Below, in pieces: positions 34,763 through 44,130 of a DNA stretch of 64,000 bases. The stretch covers positions 1-64,000 of the forward strand of contig NZ_PQIG01000065.1 of assembly GCF_012349115.1 (NCBI RefSeq), given 5' to 3'. The number at the start of each line of letters is the position of its first letter. Within the stretch, counting starts at the first letter, position 1. Under the pieces are notes generated by a model. That model made no database searches. It was not told where the DNA came from and saw nothing but the letters and a program-made list of their open reading frames with translations. The position numbers and the translations under genes are program-made. The DNA is from Rhizobium ruizarguesonis (GTDB lineage Bacteria; Pseudomonadota; Alphaproteobacteria; Rhizobiales; Rhizobiaceae).

Positions 34763-36070
34763 ATGACACTGGACCTTGCTGCTTTTGCCAGAGACAAAGG
34801 CATCAAATATTTCATGATCAGCTATACCGACCTGTTCGGCGGCCAACGCGCCAAGCTGGTCCCCGCAGAAGCCATCGCCGATATGCAGAAAGATGGCGCC
34901 GGCTTTGCGGGCTTTGCAACCTGGCTCGATCTGACGCCTGCCCATCCCGACCTGTTTGCGGTTCCCGATGCTTCCTCCGTCATCCAGCTACCCTGGAAGA
35001 AAGACGTCGCATGGGTTGCTGCCGACTGCGTCATGGACGATCGGCCTGTCGAACAGGCACCGCGTGTGCTGCTGAAAAGACTGGTCGCTGAAGCTGCGAA
35101 AGAAGGGCTCCGGGTCAAAACCGGCGTAGAGCCCGAGTTCTTTCTCATCTCCTCGGACGGCTCGGTGATTTCGGACCAGTTCGATACAGCCGAAAAGCCC
35201 TGCTACGATCAGCAGGCCGTGATGCGTCGCTATGATGTCATCGCCGAGATCTGCGACTACATGCTCGAGCTCGGCTGGAAGCCCTATCAGAACGACCACG
35301 AGGACGCGAACGGCCAGTTCGAGATGAACTGGGAATATGACGACGCGCTTCAGACAGCCGACAAGCACTCCTTCTTCAAGTTCATGGTCAAGTCGGTCGC
35401 CGAAAAGCACGGCCTTCGCGCCACCTTCATGCCAAAGCCATTCAAAGGCCTGACCGGAAACGGCTGCCATGCCCATATCTCGGTCTGGGACATCGATGGC
35501 AAGGTCAACGCCTTCGCGGACAAGGAAATGGCCTTTGGGCTCTCCGCTCAGGGTAAGACCTTCCTCGGCGGCATCATGAAACACGCCTCCGCGTTGGCCG
35601 CGATCACCAATCCGACGGTCAATTCCTACAAGCGCATCAACGCGCCGCGCACCACATCGGGCGCGACCTGGTCGCCGAACACGGTCACCTGGACGGGCAA
35701 CAACCGCACCCACATGGTGCGCGTGCCGGGACCGGGACGTTTCGAGCTGCGCCTGCCGGACGGTGCGGTCAACCCGTATCTGCTGCAGGCGATCATCATC
35801 GCGGCCGGCCTTGACGGCATCCGCAGCCAGGCCGATCCCGGCCGGCATTACGATATCGACATGTATGCCGAGGGGCATCTGGTGAAGGACGCGCCGCGTC
35901 TGCCGCTCAACCTGCTCGACGCGCTGCGTGCCTATGATGCCGACGAGGGATTGAAGCAAGCGATCGGGGCTGAGTTTTCCGCCGCCTATCTCAAGCTCAA
36001 GCACCAGGAATGGAATGCCTACTGCTCGCATTTCACCCAGTGGGAACGCGACAGTACGCTCGACATCTGA
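34763..36070 (+). CDS. gmaS: gamma-glutamylmethylamide synthetase (GlnT-type glutamine synthetase)
   Basis: A 435-residue member of the glutamine synthetase superfamily. Catalytic-site motifs include VKTGVEPEFFLI, NGQFEMNWEYDDAL, NGCHAHISVWD and PGRFELRLPDGAVNPY. GmaS ligates methylamine to glutamate with ATP; rhizobial GlnT (GSIII) is the same family and can also be read as a glutamine synthetase. Position directly after mgsABC favours the methylamine role. GGGGAACG precedes the ATG. Confidence 0.88.
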   Translation: MTLDLAAFARDKGIKYFMISYTDLFGGQRAKLVPAEAIADMQKDGAGFAGFATWLDLTPAHPDLFAVPDASSVIQLPWKKDVAWVAADCVMDDRPVEQAPRVLLKRLVAEAAKEGLRVKTGVEPEFFLISSDGSVISDQFDTAEKPCYDQQAVMRRYDVIAEICDYMLELGWKPYQNDHEDANGQFEMNWEYDDALQTADKHSFFKFMVKSVAEKHGLRATFMPKPFKGLTGNGCHAHISVWDIDGKVNAFADKEMAFGLSAQGKTFLGGIMKHASALAAITNPTVNSYKRINAPRTTSGATWSPNTVTWTGNNRTHMVRVPGPGRFELRLPDGAVNPYLLQAIIIAAGLDGIRSQADPGRHYDIDMYAEGHLVKDAPRLPLNLLDALRAYDADEGLKQAIGAEFSAAYLKLKHQEWNAYCSHFTQWERDSTLDI

Positions 36071-36097
36071 GTGGCTGGACGCCTCCAATCACTGACG

Positions 36098-36121
36098 CGC
36101 CGGGGCGAACAGGCTCCGGCG
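36098..36121 (+). terminator. intercistronic hairpin between gmaS and purU
   Basis: CGCCGGGG at 36098-36105 pairs with CTCCGGCG at 36114-36121 (one G-T pair) around an eight-base loop. There is no T-run, so it is more likely a transcript-stabilising or attenuating element than a strong terminator. Confidence 0.4.
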
Positions 36122-36164
36122 TGATCGGGTCCCCTGCACTTGATATGGCGAAGAAAGTGACAGC

Positions 36165-37049
36165 ATGAAGAACTTCGTACTCACCGTATCCTGCAAGTCG
36201 ACGCGCGGCATCGTGGCGGCGATTTCGAGCTATCTGGCCGACAAGGGCTGCAACATCATCGACAGCTCGCAGTTCGACGATCTCGATACCGGCAAGTTCT
36301 TCATGCGCGTCAGCTTCATTTCGGAAGAGGGTCTTTCGGGCGCCGATATCGACACCGGTTTTGCAGCCGTCGCCGCTCCTTTCGAAATGGATTACGATTT
36401 TCACGACAGCGAGAAGCGCATGAAGGTGCTGCTGATGGTGTCGCGCTTCGGCCATTGCCTCAACGACCTGCTTTATCGCTGGAAGATCGGCGCGCTGCCG
36501 ATCGACATCGTCGGCGTCGTCTCCAACCATTTCGATTACCAGAAGGTCGTGGTCAATCACGACATCCCCTTCCACCATATTCCGGTCACCAAGGCCAACA
36601 AGGTGCAGGCCGAGGCCCGCATCATGGAAGTGGCCGAGCAGACCGGCACCGAACTGATCGTGCTCGCGCGTTACATGCAGATCCTCTCGGACGAGATGTG
36701 CCAGAAAATGTCCGGGAAGATCATCAATATCCACCATTCCTTCCTGCCGAGCTTCAAGGGCGCAAACCCTTACAAACAGGCCTACGGCCGCGGCGTTAAG
36801 CTGATCGGGGCAACCGCGCATTACGTCACCGCCGATCTCGACGAAGGCCCGATCATCGAGCAGGACACGGCGCGCATCACCCATGCGCAGTCGCCCGACG
36901 ACTATGTCTCGATCGGCCGCGACGTCGAAAGCCAGGTGCTGGCCCGTGCCATCCACGCCCATATCCATCACCGTACTTTCATCAACGGCAATCGCACCGT
37001 GGTCTTCCCGGCAAGCCCCGGCAGCTACGCCTCCGAACGCATGGGTTAG
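36165..37049 (+). CDS. purU: formyltetrahydrofolate deformylase
   Basis: A 294-residue enzyme that hydrolyses 10-formyl-tetrahydrofolate to formate and tetrahydrofolate. An N-terminal ACT domain (VLTVSCKSTRGIVAAISSYL) covers about 1-85. The formyltransferase domain follows, with ARYMQILSDEMC and the catalytic block KIINIHHSFLPSFKGANPYKQAYGRGVKLIGATAHYV. In a methylated-amine cluster it regenerates folate that has accepted methyl-derived carbon. Rhizobia often carry a second purU at this locus. Confidence 0.93.
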   Translation: MKNFVLTVSCKSTRGIVAAISSYLADKGCNIIDSSQFDDLDTGKFFMRVSFISEEGLSGADIDTGFAAVAAPFEMDYDFHDSEKRMKVLLMVSRFGHCLNDLLYRWKIGALPIDIVGVVSNHFDYQKVVVNHDIPFHHIPVTKANKVQAEARIMEVAEQTGTELIVLARYMQILSDEMCQKMSGKIINIHHSFLPSFKGANPYKQAYGRGVKLIGATAHYVTADLDEGPIIEQDTARITHAQSPDDYVSIGRDVESQVLARAIHAHIHHRTFINGNRTVVFPASPGSYASERMG

Positions 37050-37223
37050 AGACGGCTTGGGGGACGGCAAAAACGTAGCCGCATCCGTTGTTCAGATGGT
37101 TAAGGTTGCAGCAAGCGCCGTCAAAAGTTTGGGAAATGCATGCCGGGCGGGGTTGCCACGGCGCGAAAGACTTATATAGTCAGGAAATAAATATTCCGTA
37201 GAGGAAACAAAAGGGAACGGACA

Positions 37224-38357
37224 ATGGCTTTATCATGGCGTTTCTCCGTCTTGGCGGATCGGCATCGCGCTCTGGGATCGAAGCTCGAGGACTGGAGCGG
37301 CATGGGCACCGCCTGGACCTACGACAAGGACATGTCGGAAGAACATGTCGCCGTCCGCACCAAGGCCGGCATCATGGATGTCTCGGGCCTGAAGAAGGTG
37401 CACCTGGTCGGCCCGCACGCCATCGCCGCGCTTGACTCCATCACCACCCGCGACCTGACGAAGATTTACCCCGGCCGGTCGGTCTACGCGACCATGCTGA
37501 ACGAGCGCGGCCACTTTACCGACGACTGCATCGTCTATCGCACCGGCCCGAATTCCTGGATGCTGGTGCATGGCTCCGGCTCCGGCCACGAGGAACTCGT
37601 CAAGCAGGCGGCAGGCCGCAATTGCGCGGTGCTCTTCGACGACGACCTGCATGACCTGTCGCTGCAGGGGCCGATCGCGGTCGATTATCTCGCCAAATAT
37701 GTCCCCGGCATCCGCGACCTCAAATATTTCCATCATATGCAGACGACACTGTTCGGCGCACCGGTGATGATCTCGCGCACCGGCTATACCGGCGAGCGCG
37801 GCTACGAGATCTTCGTGCGCGGCCAGGACGCCGTCATGGTCTGGGACCGGATCGTCGAGGAAGGCAAGGAGATGGGCATCATCCCCTGCTGCTTCTCGGT
37901 TCTCGACATGCTGCGGGTCGAAAGCTACCTGCTCTTCTACCCCTACGACAATTCGCAGATGTATCCCTTCGCCGATCAGCCGCCCGGCGACAGCCTCTGG
38001 GAACTCGGCCTGGACTTCACCGTCAGCCCCGGCAAGACGGGCTTCCGCGGCGCCGAGGAACATGCCCGCCTCAAAGGCAAGGAACGCTTCAAGATCTTCG
38101 GCATGCTGATCGATGCCGACGGACCGGCCGATCTTGGCGACCAAGTCTTTGCCGACGGCAAAAAGGTCGGCGTCATTACCTGCCCGAGCTATTCATCGCT
38201 GACGAAGAAATCCATGGCGATTGCCCGTCTGGACGTTGACAAGGCGGTGCATGGGACGAAACTCGAGGTCCGCGGCAAGACCGTGAAGGCAGGCGCCACC
38301 GCCCACACGCTTCCTTTCGACGATCCGGAGAAGAAGAAGAGGATTGCCGTAGGTTAA
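37224..38357 (+). CDS. dmmD: GcvT-like folate-binding protein of the dimethylamine monooxygenase operon
   Basis: A 377-residue aminomethyltransferase-family protein (MDVSGLKKVHLVGPHAIAALD; MISRTGYTGERGYEIFV; LDMLRVESYLLFYPYD). The order GcvT-like, small zinc-ribbon protein, reductase, DUF3445 protein is exactly the dmmDABC order described in marine methylotrophs. DmmD probably captures the formaldehyde released by the monooxygenase on tetrahydrofolate (inference). AAAGGGAACGG precedes the ATG, and the 174-base upstream region should hold the operon promoter. Confidence 0.85.
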   Translation: MALSWRFSVLADRHRALGSKLEDWSGMGTAWTYDKDMSEEHVAVRTKAGIMDVSGLKKVHLVGPHAIAALDSITTRDLTKIYPGRSVYATMLNERGHFTDDCIVYRTGPNSWMLVHGSGSGHEELVKQAAGRNCAVLFDDDLHDLSLQGPIAVDYLAKYVPGIRDLKYFHHMQTTLFGAPVMISRTGYTGERGYEIFVRGQDAVMVWDRIVEEGKEMGIIPCCFSVLDMLRVESYLLFYPYDNSQMYPFADQPPGDSLWELGLDFTVSPGKTGFRGAEEHARLKGKERFKIFGMLIDADGPADLGDQVFADGKKVGVITCPSYSSLTKKSMAIARLDVDKAVHGTKLEVRGKTVKAGATAHTLPFDDPEKKKRIAVG

Positions 38358-38368
38358 GGAGCACGCAA

Positions 38369-38974
38369 ATGCTCGTTGCAGGCATCAAGAGCCGACCAGT
38401 CTACACGGGCCTGACCATCCAGCCGCGCGCCCGGCGGCACATTTTCGCGCTCGAAGGGGAGGGCGCCAAGGCTCTGCTCGATCAGCAGCCGGGGCTGGAC
38501 GAAACGGCTCTTTCCCGCAGCGAGATCCTCTATGTCGCCCGCGGCTCGCAGGGTACCGGCCTGGACGAGGCGCTGGCCCGCCTCGGCGCCGACATGTTCT
38601 TCACGGCGCCGACGATTGCCACGCTGCTCTTCCGATTGAAGGGTTCGCTCGCCACCGCCCACATGGGCACGCGGCTTTATCTGTCGGGCACGGAAGGTTT
38701 CATCGGCCAGGCAATGCTGGTGGCGCTCGATTACGGCATGGACCATGCCTCCGTCATCACCGAGCATCGCGGCTCGCTGGCCCGGCGTGTGCAATGCGTC
38801 CATTGCAAGGGCATCACCGACGACGTCACCACCAGCCCTTTCACCTGTAGCCATTGCGGGCTGCCGCTTCTGGTGCGCGACCATTATTCGCGCCGGCTCG
38901 CCGCCTTCCAGGGCGTCAATATCGATGCGGAAGAACCGGGTAGCGCGCCTGATCCGGAGGAGTTGTTCCTTTGA
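38369..38974 (+). CDS. dmmA: dimethylamine monooxygenase subunit DmmA-like, zinc-ribbon protein
   Basis: A 201-residue protein with a C-terminal four-cysteine knuckle (C143-x2-C146 ... C160-x2-C163) that probably binds zinc or iron. The N-terminal part (IKSRPVYTGLTIQPRARRHIFALEGEGA) is alpha/beta-like with no motif I can name. Length and place match the DmmA family of dimethylamine monooxygenase. The TGA overlaps the TTG start of dmmB by four bases. TAAGGA precedes the ATG. Confidence 0.8.
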   Translation: MLVAGIKSRPVYTGLTIQPRARRHIFALEGEGAKALLDQQPGLDETALSRSEILYVARGSQGTGLDEALARLGADMFFTAPTIATLLFRLKGSLATAHMGTRLYLSGTEGFIGQAMLVALDYGMDHASVITEHRGSLARRVQCVHCKGITDDVTTSPFTCSHCGLPLLVRDHYSRRLAAFQGVNIDAEEPGSAPDPEELFL

Positions 38975-39936
38975 GCGGTGGTACTGAAATTCCTGTCCGC
39001 GTGACGCGGATCACGCCGATCGCCGAGCGCGTCAAGCGCTTCCGTTTCGAGCGCCTTGACGGCAAGCCGATGCCTTATTTCTCCGGCGGCGCCCACGTCA
39101 TCGTTTTGATGAACGATGGCGGCCATATGCGCCGCAATGCTTATTCGCTGATGTCGCCGCCGCATGATTGCGCAGCCTATGAAATCAGCGTGCTGCACGT
39201 CGAGGATTCGCGCGGCGGCTCCACCTTCATGCATGAGAAGCTCAGCGAAGGCGACGAGCTCAAGGTCAGCTATCCCGTCAACCTGTTCCAGCCGGACTGG
39301 CGCGGGCGCAAGCACCTTCTGATCGCCGGCGGCATCGGCATTACCCCCTTCATCGCGATGATGGAGCAATTTTCCCGCGAGGGCGCCAATTTCGAGCTGC
39401 ATTACGCCATCCGCACGCGCGACCGCGGCGCCTATTGGCAGCAACTCGTCGAGCGCTATGGCAGACATCGCATCAAGATCTATTGCGACGCCGAAGGTGG
39501 CGCCATCCCCCTGCCGCGCCTGCTCGACAGCCAGCCGCTCGGCACGCATCTCTATGTCTGCGGCCCATCCGGGATGATCGACGGCGTGCTGAAAACGGGG
39601 CTGGACGCCGGCTGGCCGGAGCAGAACCTGCATTCGGAACGGTTCCTGTCGTCGCTGCCCGGCAAGCCCTTCGCGATCGAACTCCTGCGGTCCGGCAAGA
39701 CCGTGAAGGTCGGTCATCACGAAAGCATGCTGGAGGCGATCGAGGCGGCGGGCGTCGACGCGCCCTTCCTCTGTCGCGGCGGCGCCTGCGGTCAATGCGA
39801 GACCGGGGTCGTCACCTGCGACGGCAAGCTGCTGCACCATGACGTCTATCTGACGAACGAAGAAAAAGCATCCGGCCGCAAGGTGATGATCTGCGTTTCC
39901 CGCTTCGAGGGAAACACGCTGCATCTTGATCTCTAG
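38971..39936 (+). CDS. dmmB: dimethylamine monooxygenase reductase subunit
   Basis: A 321-residue phthalate-dioxygenase-reductase-type protein. In order: a flavin-binding barrel (RRNAYSLMSPPHDCAAYEISV near 64), a pyridine-nucleotide domain (LIAGGIGITPFIAMMEQF near 112; YVCGPSGMIDGVL near 195) and a C-terminal plant-type 2Fe-2S ferredoxin (CRGGACGQC near 268-276 plus a later Cys). It would feed electrons from NAD(P)H to the oxygenase subunit. It starts at TTG 38971, with GGAGGAG about nine bases before. Confidence 0.87.
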   Translation: MSGGTEIPVRVTRITPIAERVKRFRFERLDGKPMPYFSGGAHVIVLMNDGGHMRRNAYSLMSPPHDCAAYEISVLHVEDSRGGSTFMHEKLSEGDELKVSYPVNLFQPDWRGRKHLLIAGGIGITPFIAMMEQFSREGANFELHYAIRTRDRGAYWQQLVERYGRHRIKIYCDAEGGAIPLPRLLDSQPLGTHLYVCGPSGMIDGVLKTGLDAGWPEQNLHSERFLSSLPGKPFAIELLRSGKTVKVGHHESMLEAIEAAGVDAPFLCRGGACGQCETGVVTCDGKLLHHDVYLTNEEKASGRKVMICVSRFEGNTLHLDL

Positions 39937-39967
39937 CGGCATCGGAAGCGGAACAAGGAGACCGGAC

Positions 39968-41008
39968 ATGGCAATCGTCTTCAAGCAGGAAACCTTCCGG
40001 AACGATTTCAGCTATCGGAACAGCCCCGAAAACATCCGGCGTTTCCCGTTTCCCTTCGACCGCGACGAATACATGTATTCGGTCAACATGGAGCCGCATG
40101 TGCACGGCCGGGCGGGAACCGTCTACGAAAGCCTGATCGACGTCGACGAGCATTATGTCGCCGAGATGCACGACCGGGCGCTGGTCCTGAAGGAAGATCC
40201 GCTGCGCTACCAGGCGCTGCCGCACATGATGAGCGCGCAATGGGATACGCTCGAACTTTTGATGGAAGAGCAGGCGGCGGGTTACCCAGACCATTTCACC
40301 CTGATCCGCAACGGCGACCAGTGGCGCTGGATCAACCGCCCGCTCGGCATCGACGACAGCTTCACCTTTGGCGATGCCTCGACGCTGCCCTATGAGCCCT
40401 TCGAATATATCACCCGCCAGGCCCAGGGCGACTTCTGCATCGTCGACCAACGCGACGGCAATCTCTGGATGGATGCCGGCATGGTGACGACGCAGGCCGA
40501 CTGGTCGCTCGATTTCGATATCGGCATGAACTTCATGGAATGGCACGGACCGGTGCCGCTCGCCCACCAGATCGGCGTCTTCGACAGGGCGCTGAAATTC
40601 CTGTTGAACCTGCAGCAGGGCAAGCCGACACGGCGCTTCAACTGGACGATGACGATCAATCCGCGGCTCGACACCAGCCCGGAGAATTATCACAAATGGG
40701 GTCCTGACCGCACCACGGTGACGCCGGAGAATGTTGGCGAGAAGGTGCATCTGCGCGTCGAATTGCAGAGCCTGTGGCGCCTGCCGCGCTCGAACGCCAT
40801 CCTTTTCGTCATCCGCTGCTACCTGATGAACATGGAAGAGCTCGCCACCGTGCCGAAATGGGCGCGACGCTTCCCGCGCGTGCTGAAGACGCTGCCGCCT
40901 GAGCTCATCGACTACAAGGGCCTCACCCGCTTCCGTGAGACGACGATCGACTGGCTTTCCAAATATGACGACGGGGCGCCGACCAGCCCCGGCATCTATC
41001 CGGACTGA
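39968..41008 (+). CDS. dmmC: DUF3445/heme-dependent oxidative N-demethylase-like subunit
   Basis: A 346-residue protein of the DUF3445 family, renamed heme-dependent oxidative N-demethylase alpha-like after structural work on a relative. Conserved blocks: FNWTMTINPRLDTSPENYHKW and RVELQSLWRLPRSNAILFVIRCYL. It is the expected catalytic partner in oxidative demethylation of dimethylamine to methylamine and formaldehyde. AAGGAGACCGG fixes the ATG at 39968. It ends 50 bases before tmm on the same strand. Confidence 0.85.
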   Translation: MAIVFKQETFRNDFSYRNSPENIRRFPFPFDRDEYMYSVNMEPHVHGRAGTVYESLIDVDEHYVAEMHDRALVLKEDPLRYQALPHMMSAQWDTLELLMEEQAAGYPDHFTLIRNGDQWRWINRPLGIDDSFTFGDASTLPYEPFEYITRQAQGDFCIVDQRDGNLWMDAGMVTTQADWSLDFDIGMNFMEWHGPVPLAHQIGVFDRALKFLLNLQQGKPTRRFNWTMTINPRLDTSPENYHKWGPDRTTVTPENVGEKVHLRVELQSLWRLPRSNAILFVIRCYLMNMEELATVPKWARRFPRVLKTLPPELIDYKGLTRFRETTIDWLSKYDDGAPTSPGIYPD

Positions 41009-41058
41009 GGCGCAGCGATGCGTCAGGCAATGCGATATAATCAAGAGGGGAATGCTTC

Positions 41059-42396
41059 ATGACTAGAGTAGCCGTCATCGGTGCCGGTCCTTCCGGACTG
41101 GCGCAGCTGCGCGCCTTTCAATCGGCCGCCCAGAAGGGCGCCGAGATCCCGGAGATCGTCTGCTTCGAAAAGCAGTCGGACTGGGGTGGGCTCTGGAACT
41201 ATACCTGGCGCACCGGGCTCGACGAATATGGCGAGCCGGTCCACGGCAGCATGTATCGTTACCTCTGGTCGAACGGCCCGAAGGAATGCCTCGAATTCGC
41301 CGATTATTCCTTCGAGGAGCATTTCGGCAAACCGATCGCTTCCTATCCGCCCCGCGCCGTGCTCTGGGATTACATCAAGGGTCGCGTCGAGAAGGCGAAT
41401 GTCCGCCACTGGGTGCGCTTCAGCACGCCGGTGCGCATGGTCCGTTTCGACGATCAGACGAAGAAATTCACGGTGACGGCGCATAACCGCGTCGAGGACC
41501 GGATGTATGACGAGGAGTTCGACTATGTCGTCGTGGCATCAGGTCACTTCTCGACGCCGAATGTGCCCTATTTCGAGGGTGTGAAGACCTTCAACGGCCG
41601 CGTGCTGCATGCCCACGACTTCCGCGACGCGCTTGAGTTCAAGGGCAAGGACATCCTGCTCGTCGGCCGCAGCTATTCGGCCGAGGACATCGGCTCACAA
41701 TGCTGGAAATACGGCGCGAAATCGGTGACCACGAGTTACCGCTCGAAGCCGATGGGCTTCAAATGGCCGGAGAATTTCGAGGAGCGGCCGCTGCTGACCA
41801 AGCTCGAAAACCGCACGGCGCATTTCCTCGACGGCTCGACCAAGGGGGTCGATGCCGTGATCCTCTGCACCGGATACCAGCACCATTTCCCCTTCCTGCC
41901 CGACGATCTCCGGCTGAAGACGGCCAACCGCCTCTGGGCTGACAGCCTCTACAAGGGGGTGATCTTCGACAAGAACCCGCAGCTTTTCTATATCGGCATG
42001 CAGGACCAGTTCTACACCTTCAACATGTTCGATGTGCAGGCCTGGTGGGCGCGCGACGTGATGATGGGCCGCATCACCCTGCCGCCTGAAGAGGAGCTGA
42101 AGGCCAATTTTGACATGTGGCGCGCCCGCGAGGAGACGCTCGAAGATGCCGAGCAGATGATCTGGTATCAGGGCGACTATGTGAAGGAACTGCTTGCCGA
42201 AACCGATTATCCGAGCTTTGACATCGAGGGGACCAACCAGACCTTCATGGAGTGGGAGCATCACAAGGCCCACAACATCATGGGCTTCCGCGATCATGCC
42301 TATCGATCGCTGATGACCGGCAATATGTCGCCGACGCACCACACGCCCTGGGTCGAGGCGCTCGACGATTCCATGGAGGAATATCTGCGCAACTGA
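41059..42396 (+). CDS. tmm: trimethylamine monooxygenase
   Basis: A 445-residue flavin-containing monooxygenase that oxidises trimethylamine to the N-oxide with NADPH and oxygen. FAD site [17 protein letters not shown] at the N-terminus, the FMO fingerprint [19 protein letters not shown] near 172, and NADPH site [15 protein letters not shown] near 205. The long collinear stretches [20 protein letters not shown] and [16 protein letters not shown] are specific to the bacterial Tmm group, not to general FMOs. AAGAGGGGAATG precedes the ATG. Last gene of the dmm-tmm unit. Confidence 0.93.
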   Translation: MTRVAVIGAGPSGLAQLRAFQSAAQKGAEIPEIVCFEKQSDWGGLWNYTWRTGLDEYGEPVHGSMYRYLWSNGPKECLEFADYSFEEHFGKPIASYPPRAVLWDYIKGRVEKANVRHWVRFSTPVRMVRFDDQTKKFTVTAHNRVEDRMYDEEFDYVVVASGHFSTPNVPYFEGVKTFNGRVLHAHDFRDALEFKGKDILLVGRSYSAEDIGSQCWKYGAKSVTTSYRSKPMGFKWPENFEERPLLTKLENRTAHFLDGSTKGVDAVILCTGYQHHFPFLPDDLRLKTANRLWADSLYKGVIFDKNPQLFYIGMQDQFYTFNMFDVQAWWARDVMMGRITLPPEEELKANFDMWRAREETLEDAEQMIWYQGDYVKELLAETDYPSFDIEGTNQTFMEWEHHKAHNIMGFRDHAYRSLMTGNMSPTHHTPWVEALDDSMEEYLRN

Positions 42397-42412
42397 TGAG
42401 GCGGACCTGCAT

Positions 42413-42446
42413 TGCCGGAGGAGGGTATTCATGCTCTCTTCCGGCA
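42413..42446 (+). terminator. hairpin terminator after tmm
   Basis: TGCCGGAGGAG at 42413-42423 pairs over eleven bases (one G-T) with CTCTTCCGGCA at 42436-42446. A short T-run follows only after about 16 bases, so termination may be partial. Confidence 0.55.
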
Positions 42447-42517
42447 TTGTGACGTGCGCCTTTTTAAATGAGACGACATAAATCCATCTGCAACTCTTCT
42501 CTTCGGATGTGGCCTTC

Positions 42518-43119
42518 ATGGATTTTCAAACGAGCATTCTCGGGCGCATGAGTGGTTTTCTCTATCGCTGCCGTGCCGATGAAAACTACACGATGCTGGA
42601 GATGACCAACGGCATCGAGCGCATCTTCGGTTATCCCGTCGACGAAATCATCGGCAACCGCACGCGGACCTTCACCTCGATCATGTACGAGGAAGACGTG
42701 CCTCTGATGGACGAGATCGTCGGACGGGCGCTGGAGAAGCGCACGGACTGGACGATGGAGTACCGCTCCGCCATGCCATGGGTCATCTCATCTGGGTGAC
42801 CGAGACGGGCGGCGGCATCTGGGACGAGAAGGGTGAGCTTCTCTATCTCGAAGGCAGCATCATCAACATCGAATCGCTCTATCAGCGAATCGATGACCAG
42901 ACCGCCGATATGCGCATCACCGCCTCGAAGACCAATGAAATCCTGCAATCGCTGCGCTACCTGAAGCTGCTCGCCGTCAATGCCGGCATCGAGGCCGCCC
43001 GCGCCGGCACGGCCGGATCGGGCTTTGCGGTGCTTGCCGCCGAGATGCGCACGCTCGCCAACTCGTCTGAAGAGGCCGCACGCGCCATTTCCAACGCGCA
43101 ACGCAAGGCGGAAGGCTGA
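42518..43119 (+). pseudogene. frameshifted PAS / chemotaxis-signalling-domain protein
   Basis: Two abutting frames together encode one protein. Residues 1-82 (MDFQTSILGRMSGFLYRC ... DWTMEYR) are the start of a PAS domain; the +1 frame from 42778 continues it ([20 protein letters not shown]) and then gives a short methyl-accepting-chemotaxis-type helical hairpin ([36 protein letters not shown]). Restoring one C after TACCGC near 42766 rejoins the frames as [13 protein letters not shown]. It is therefore either a recent pseudogene or an assembly error. No membrane segments, so a soluble sensor. GTG at 42509 is an alternative start. Confidence 0.8.
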
Positions 43120-43328
43120 GCGCTGCCCAAGCAGCGGCAGATTTGCGGCTCACGTTCGAAGCCGCATTATTAACCGTTCCGTTCTTCCCGAAATTGCACG
43201 GCCTTTCCAATGGCTTGCGGCAATCCTGTGTCTGAAGAATCTCCTGTGGTTGTGGGTAATATTAGGGCCGCGTTAACTTTTTGTTAACCATAGCAGCGGT
43301 AGACATGGTCAACGATTTCTTCACATAG

Positions 43329-44048
43329 ATGACCAAAGTGCTAACAGACGCTCGCTCTATCCGCATCAAGGGCCGCTCTTTCCTCGCGGTCATGCTGTCT
43401 CCAGATCTTCCGATCGATGATTGGTTGATCAGGCTGGACGATCTGGCTGCGCGTTCGGCCGGCTTCTTCCTCGGACGGCCTGTCGTGCTCGACCTGACGG
43501 ACCTGCAAATCGACCGCTCGCAGTTGAAGGACCTGATTGCCGAACTTGCCAAGCGCAATGTCAGCATCATGGGCATCGAGGGCGCTCGGCCTTCGATCCT
43601 CGGGTCCGGCATGCCGCCCGCCCTCAAAGGCGGTCGGTCGGTTTCCGATATCGAGGTTCAGGCAAAGGAGCCTGCCGATCCGCCCGGCAAACCGGCAGTG
43701 GCGGAGACCCGCCCGCCAATGCAATCGATCGTCATCCGGGAGCCGGTGCGCTCGGGGCAATCGGTGATCTTTCCGGAAGGCGACGTCACCGTCATCGGTT
43801 CGGTCGCCTCGGGTGCCGAGGTCATCGCCGGCGGGTCCGTCCATATCTATGGCGCCTTGCGTGGCCGAGCCATGGCGGGGTCCATCGGAAACGCATCGGC
43901 GCGGATCTTTTGCCGCAAGCTCGAGGCCGAACTGGTTGCAATCGACGGCATCTACAAAATGGCGGAAGACATGGCGCCCAATCTTCGCGGACAGGCGGTT
44001 CAGCTCTGGCTCGAAGACGACGCGATCATGGCAGAGAAACTGATCTGA
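43329..44048 (+). CDS. minC: septum-site determining protein MinC
   Basis: A 239-residue inhibitor of FtsZ ring placement. The N-terminal domain (about 1-100; IRIKGRSFLAVMLSPD) interacts with FtsZ. A linker rich in Pro and Ala follows, then the C-terminal beta-helix domain (about 130-235; VRSGQSVIFPEGDVTVIGSVASGAEVIAGGSVHIYGALRGRA) that dimerises and binds MinD. First gene of minCDE. In several rhizobia minCDE lies on a secondary replicon. Confidence 0.95.
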   Translation: MTKVLTDARSIRIKGRSFLAVMLSPDLPIDDWLIRLDDLAARSAGFFLGRPVVLDLTDLQIDRSQLKDLIAELAKRNVSIMGIEGARPSILGSGMPPALKGGRSVSDIEVQAKEPADPPGKPAVAETRPPMQSIVIREPVRSGQSVIFPEGDVTVIGSVASGAEVIAGGSVHIYGALRGRAMAGSIGNASARIFCRKLEAELVAIDGIYKMAEDMAPNLRGQAVQLWLEDDAIMAEKLI

Positions 44049-44051
44049 CGA

Positions 44052-44109
44052 CAGCGCCGCGCGCCTCATCGGGAGCCGCAAAGGACGCTTTAACACCTTG
44101 AATTACTGG
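44052..44109. repeat. short intergenic repeat (second family), copy 1
   Basis: CAGCGCCGCGCGCCTCATCG followed by GCAAAGGACGCTTTAA and TTGAATTACTG. The same block recurs at 45777, 46126, 58203 (inverted) and, more loosely, 61840. It lies in the minC-minD gap without disrupting either gene. Confidence 0.65.
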
Positions 44110-44130
44110 GGCCACGGCAAAGGAGAGACA

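Noticed and set aside
42518-43119. two separate small genes instead of one frameshifted gene
   Set aside because: The first half ends mid-PAS domain and the second resumes it exactly; one inserted base restores a single protein.
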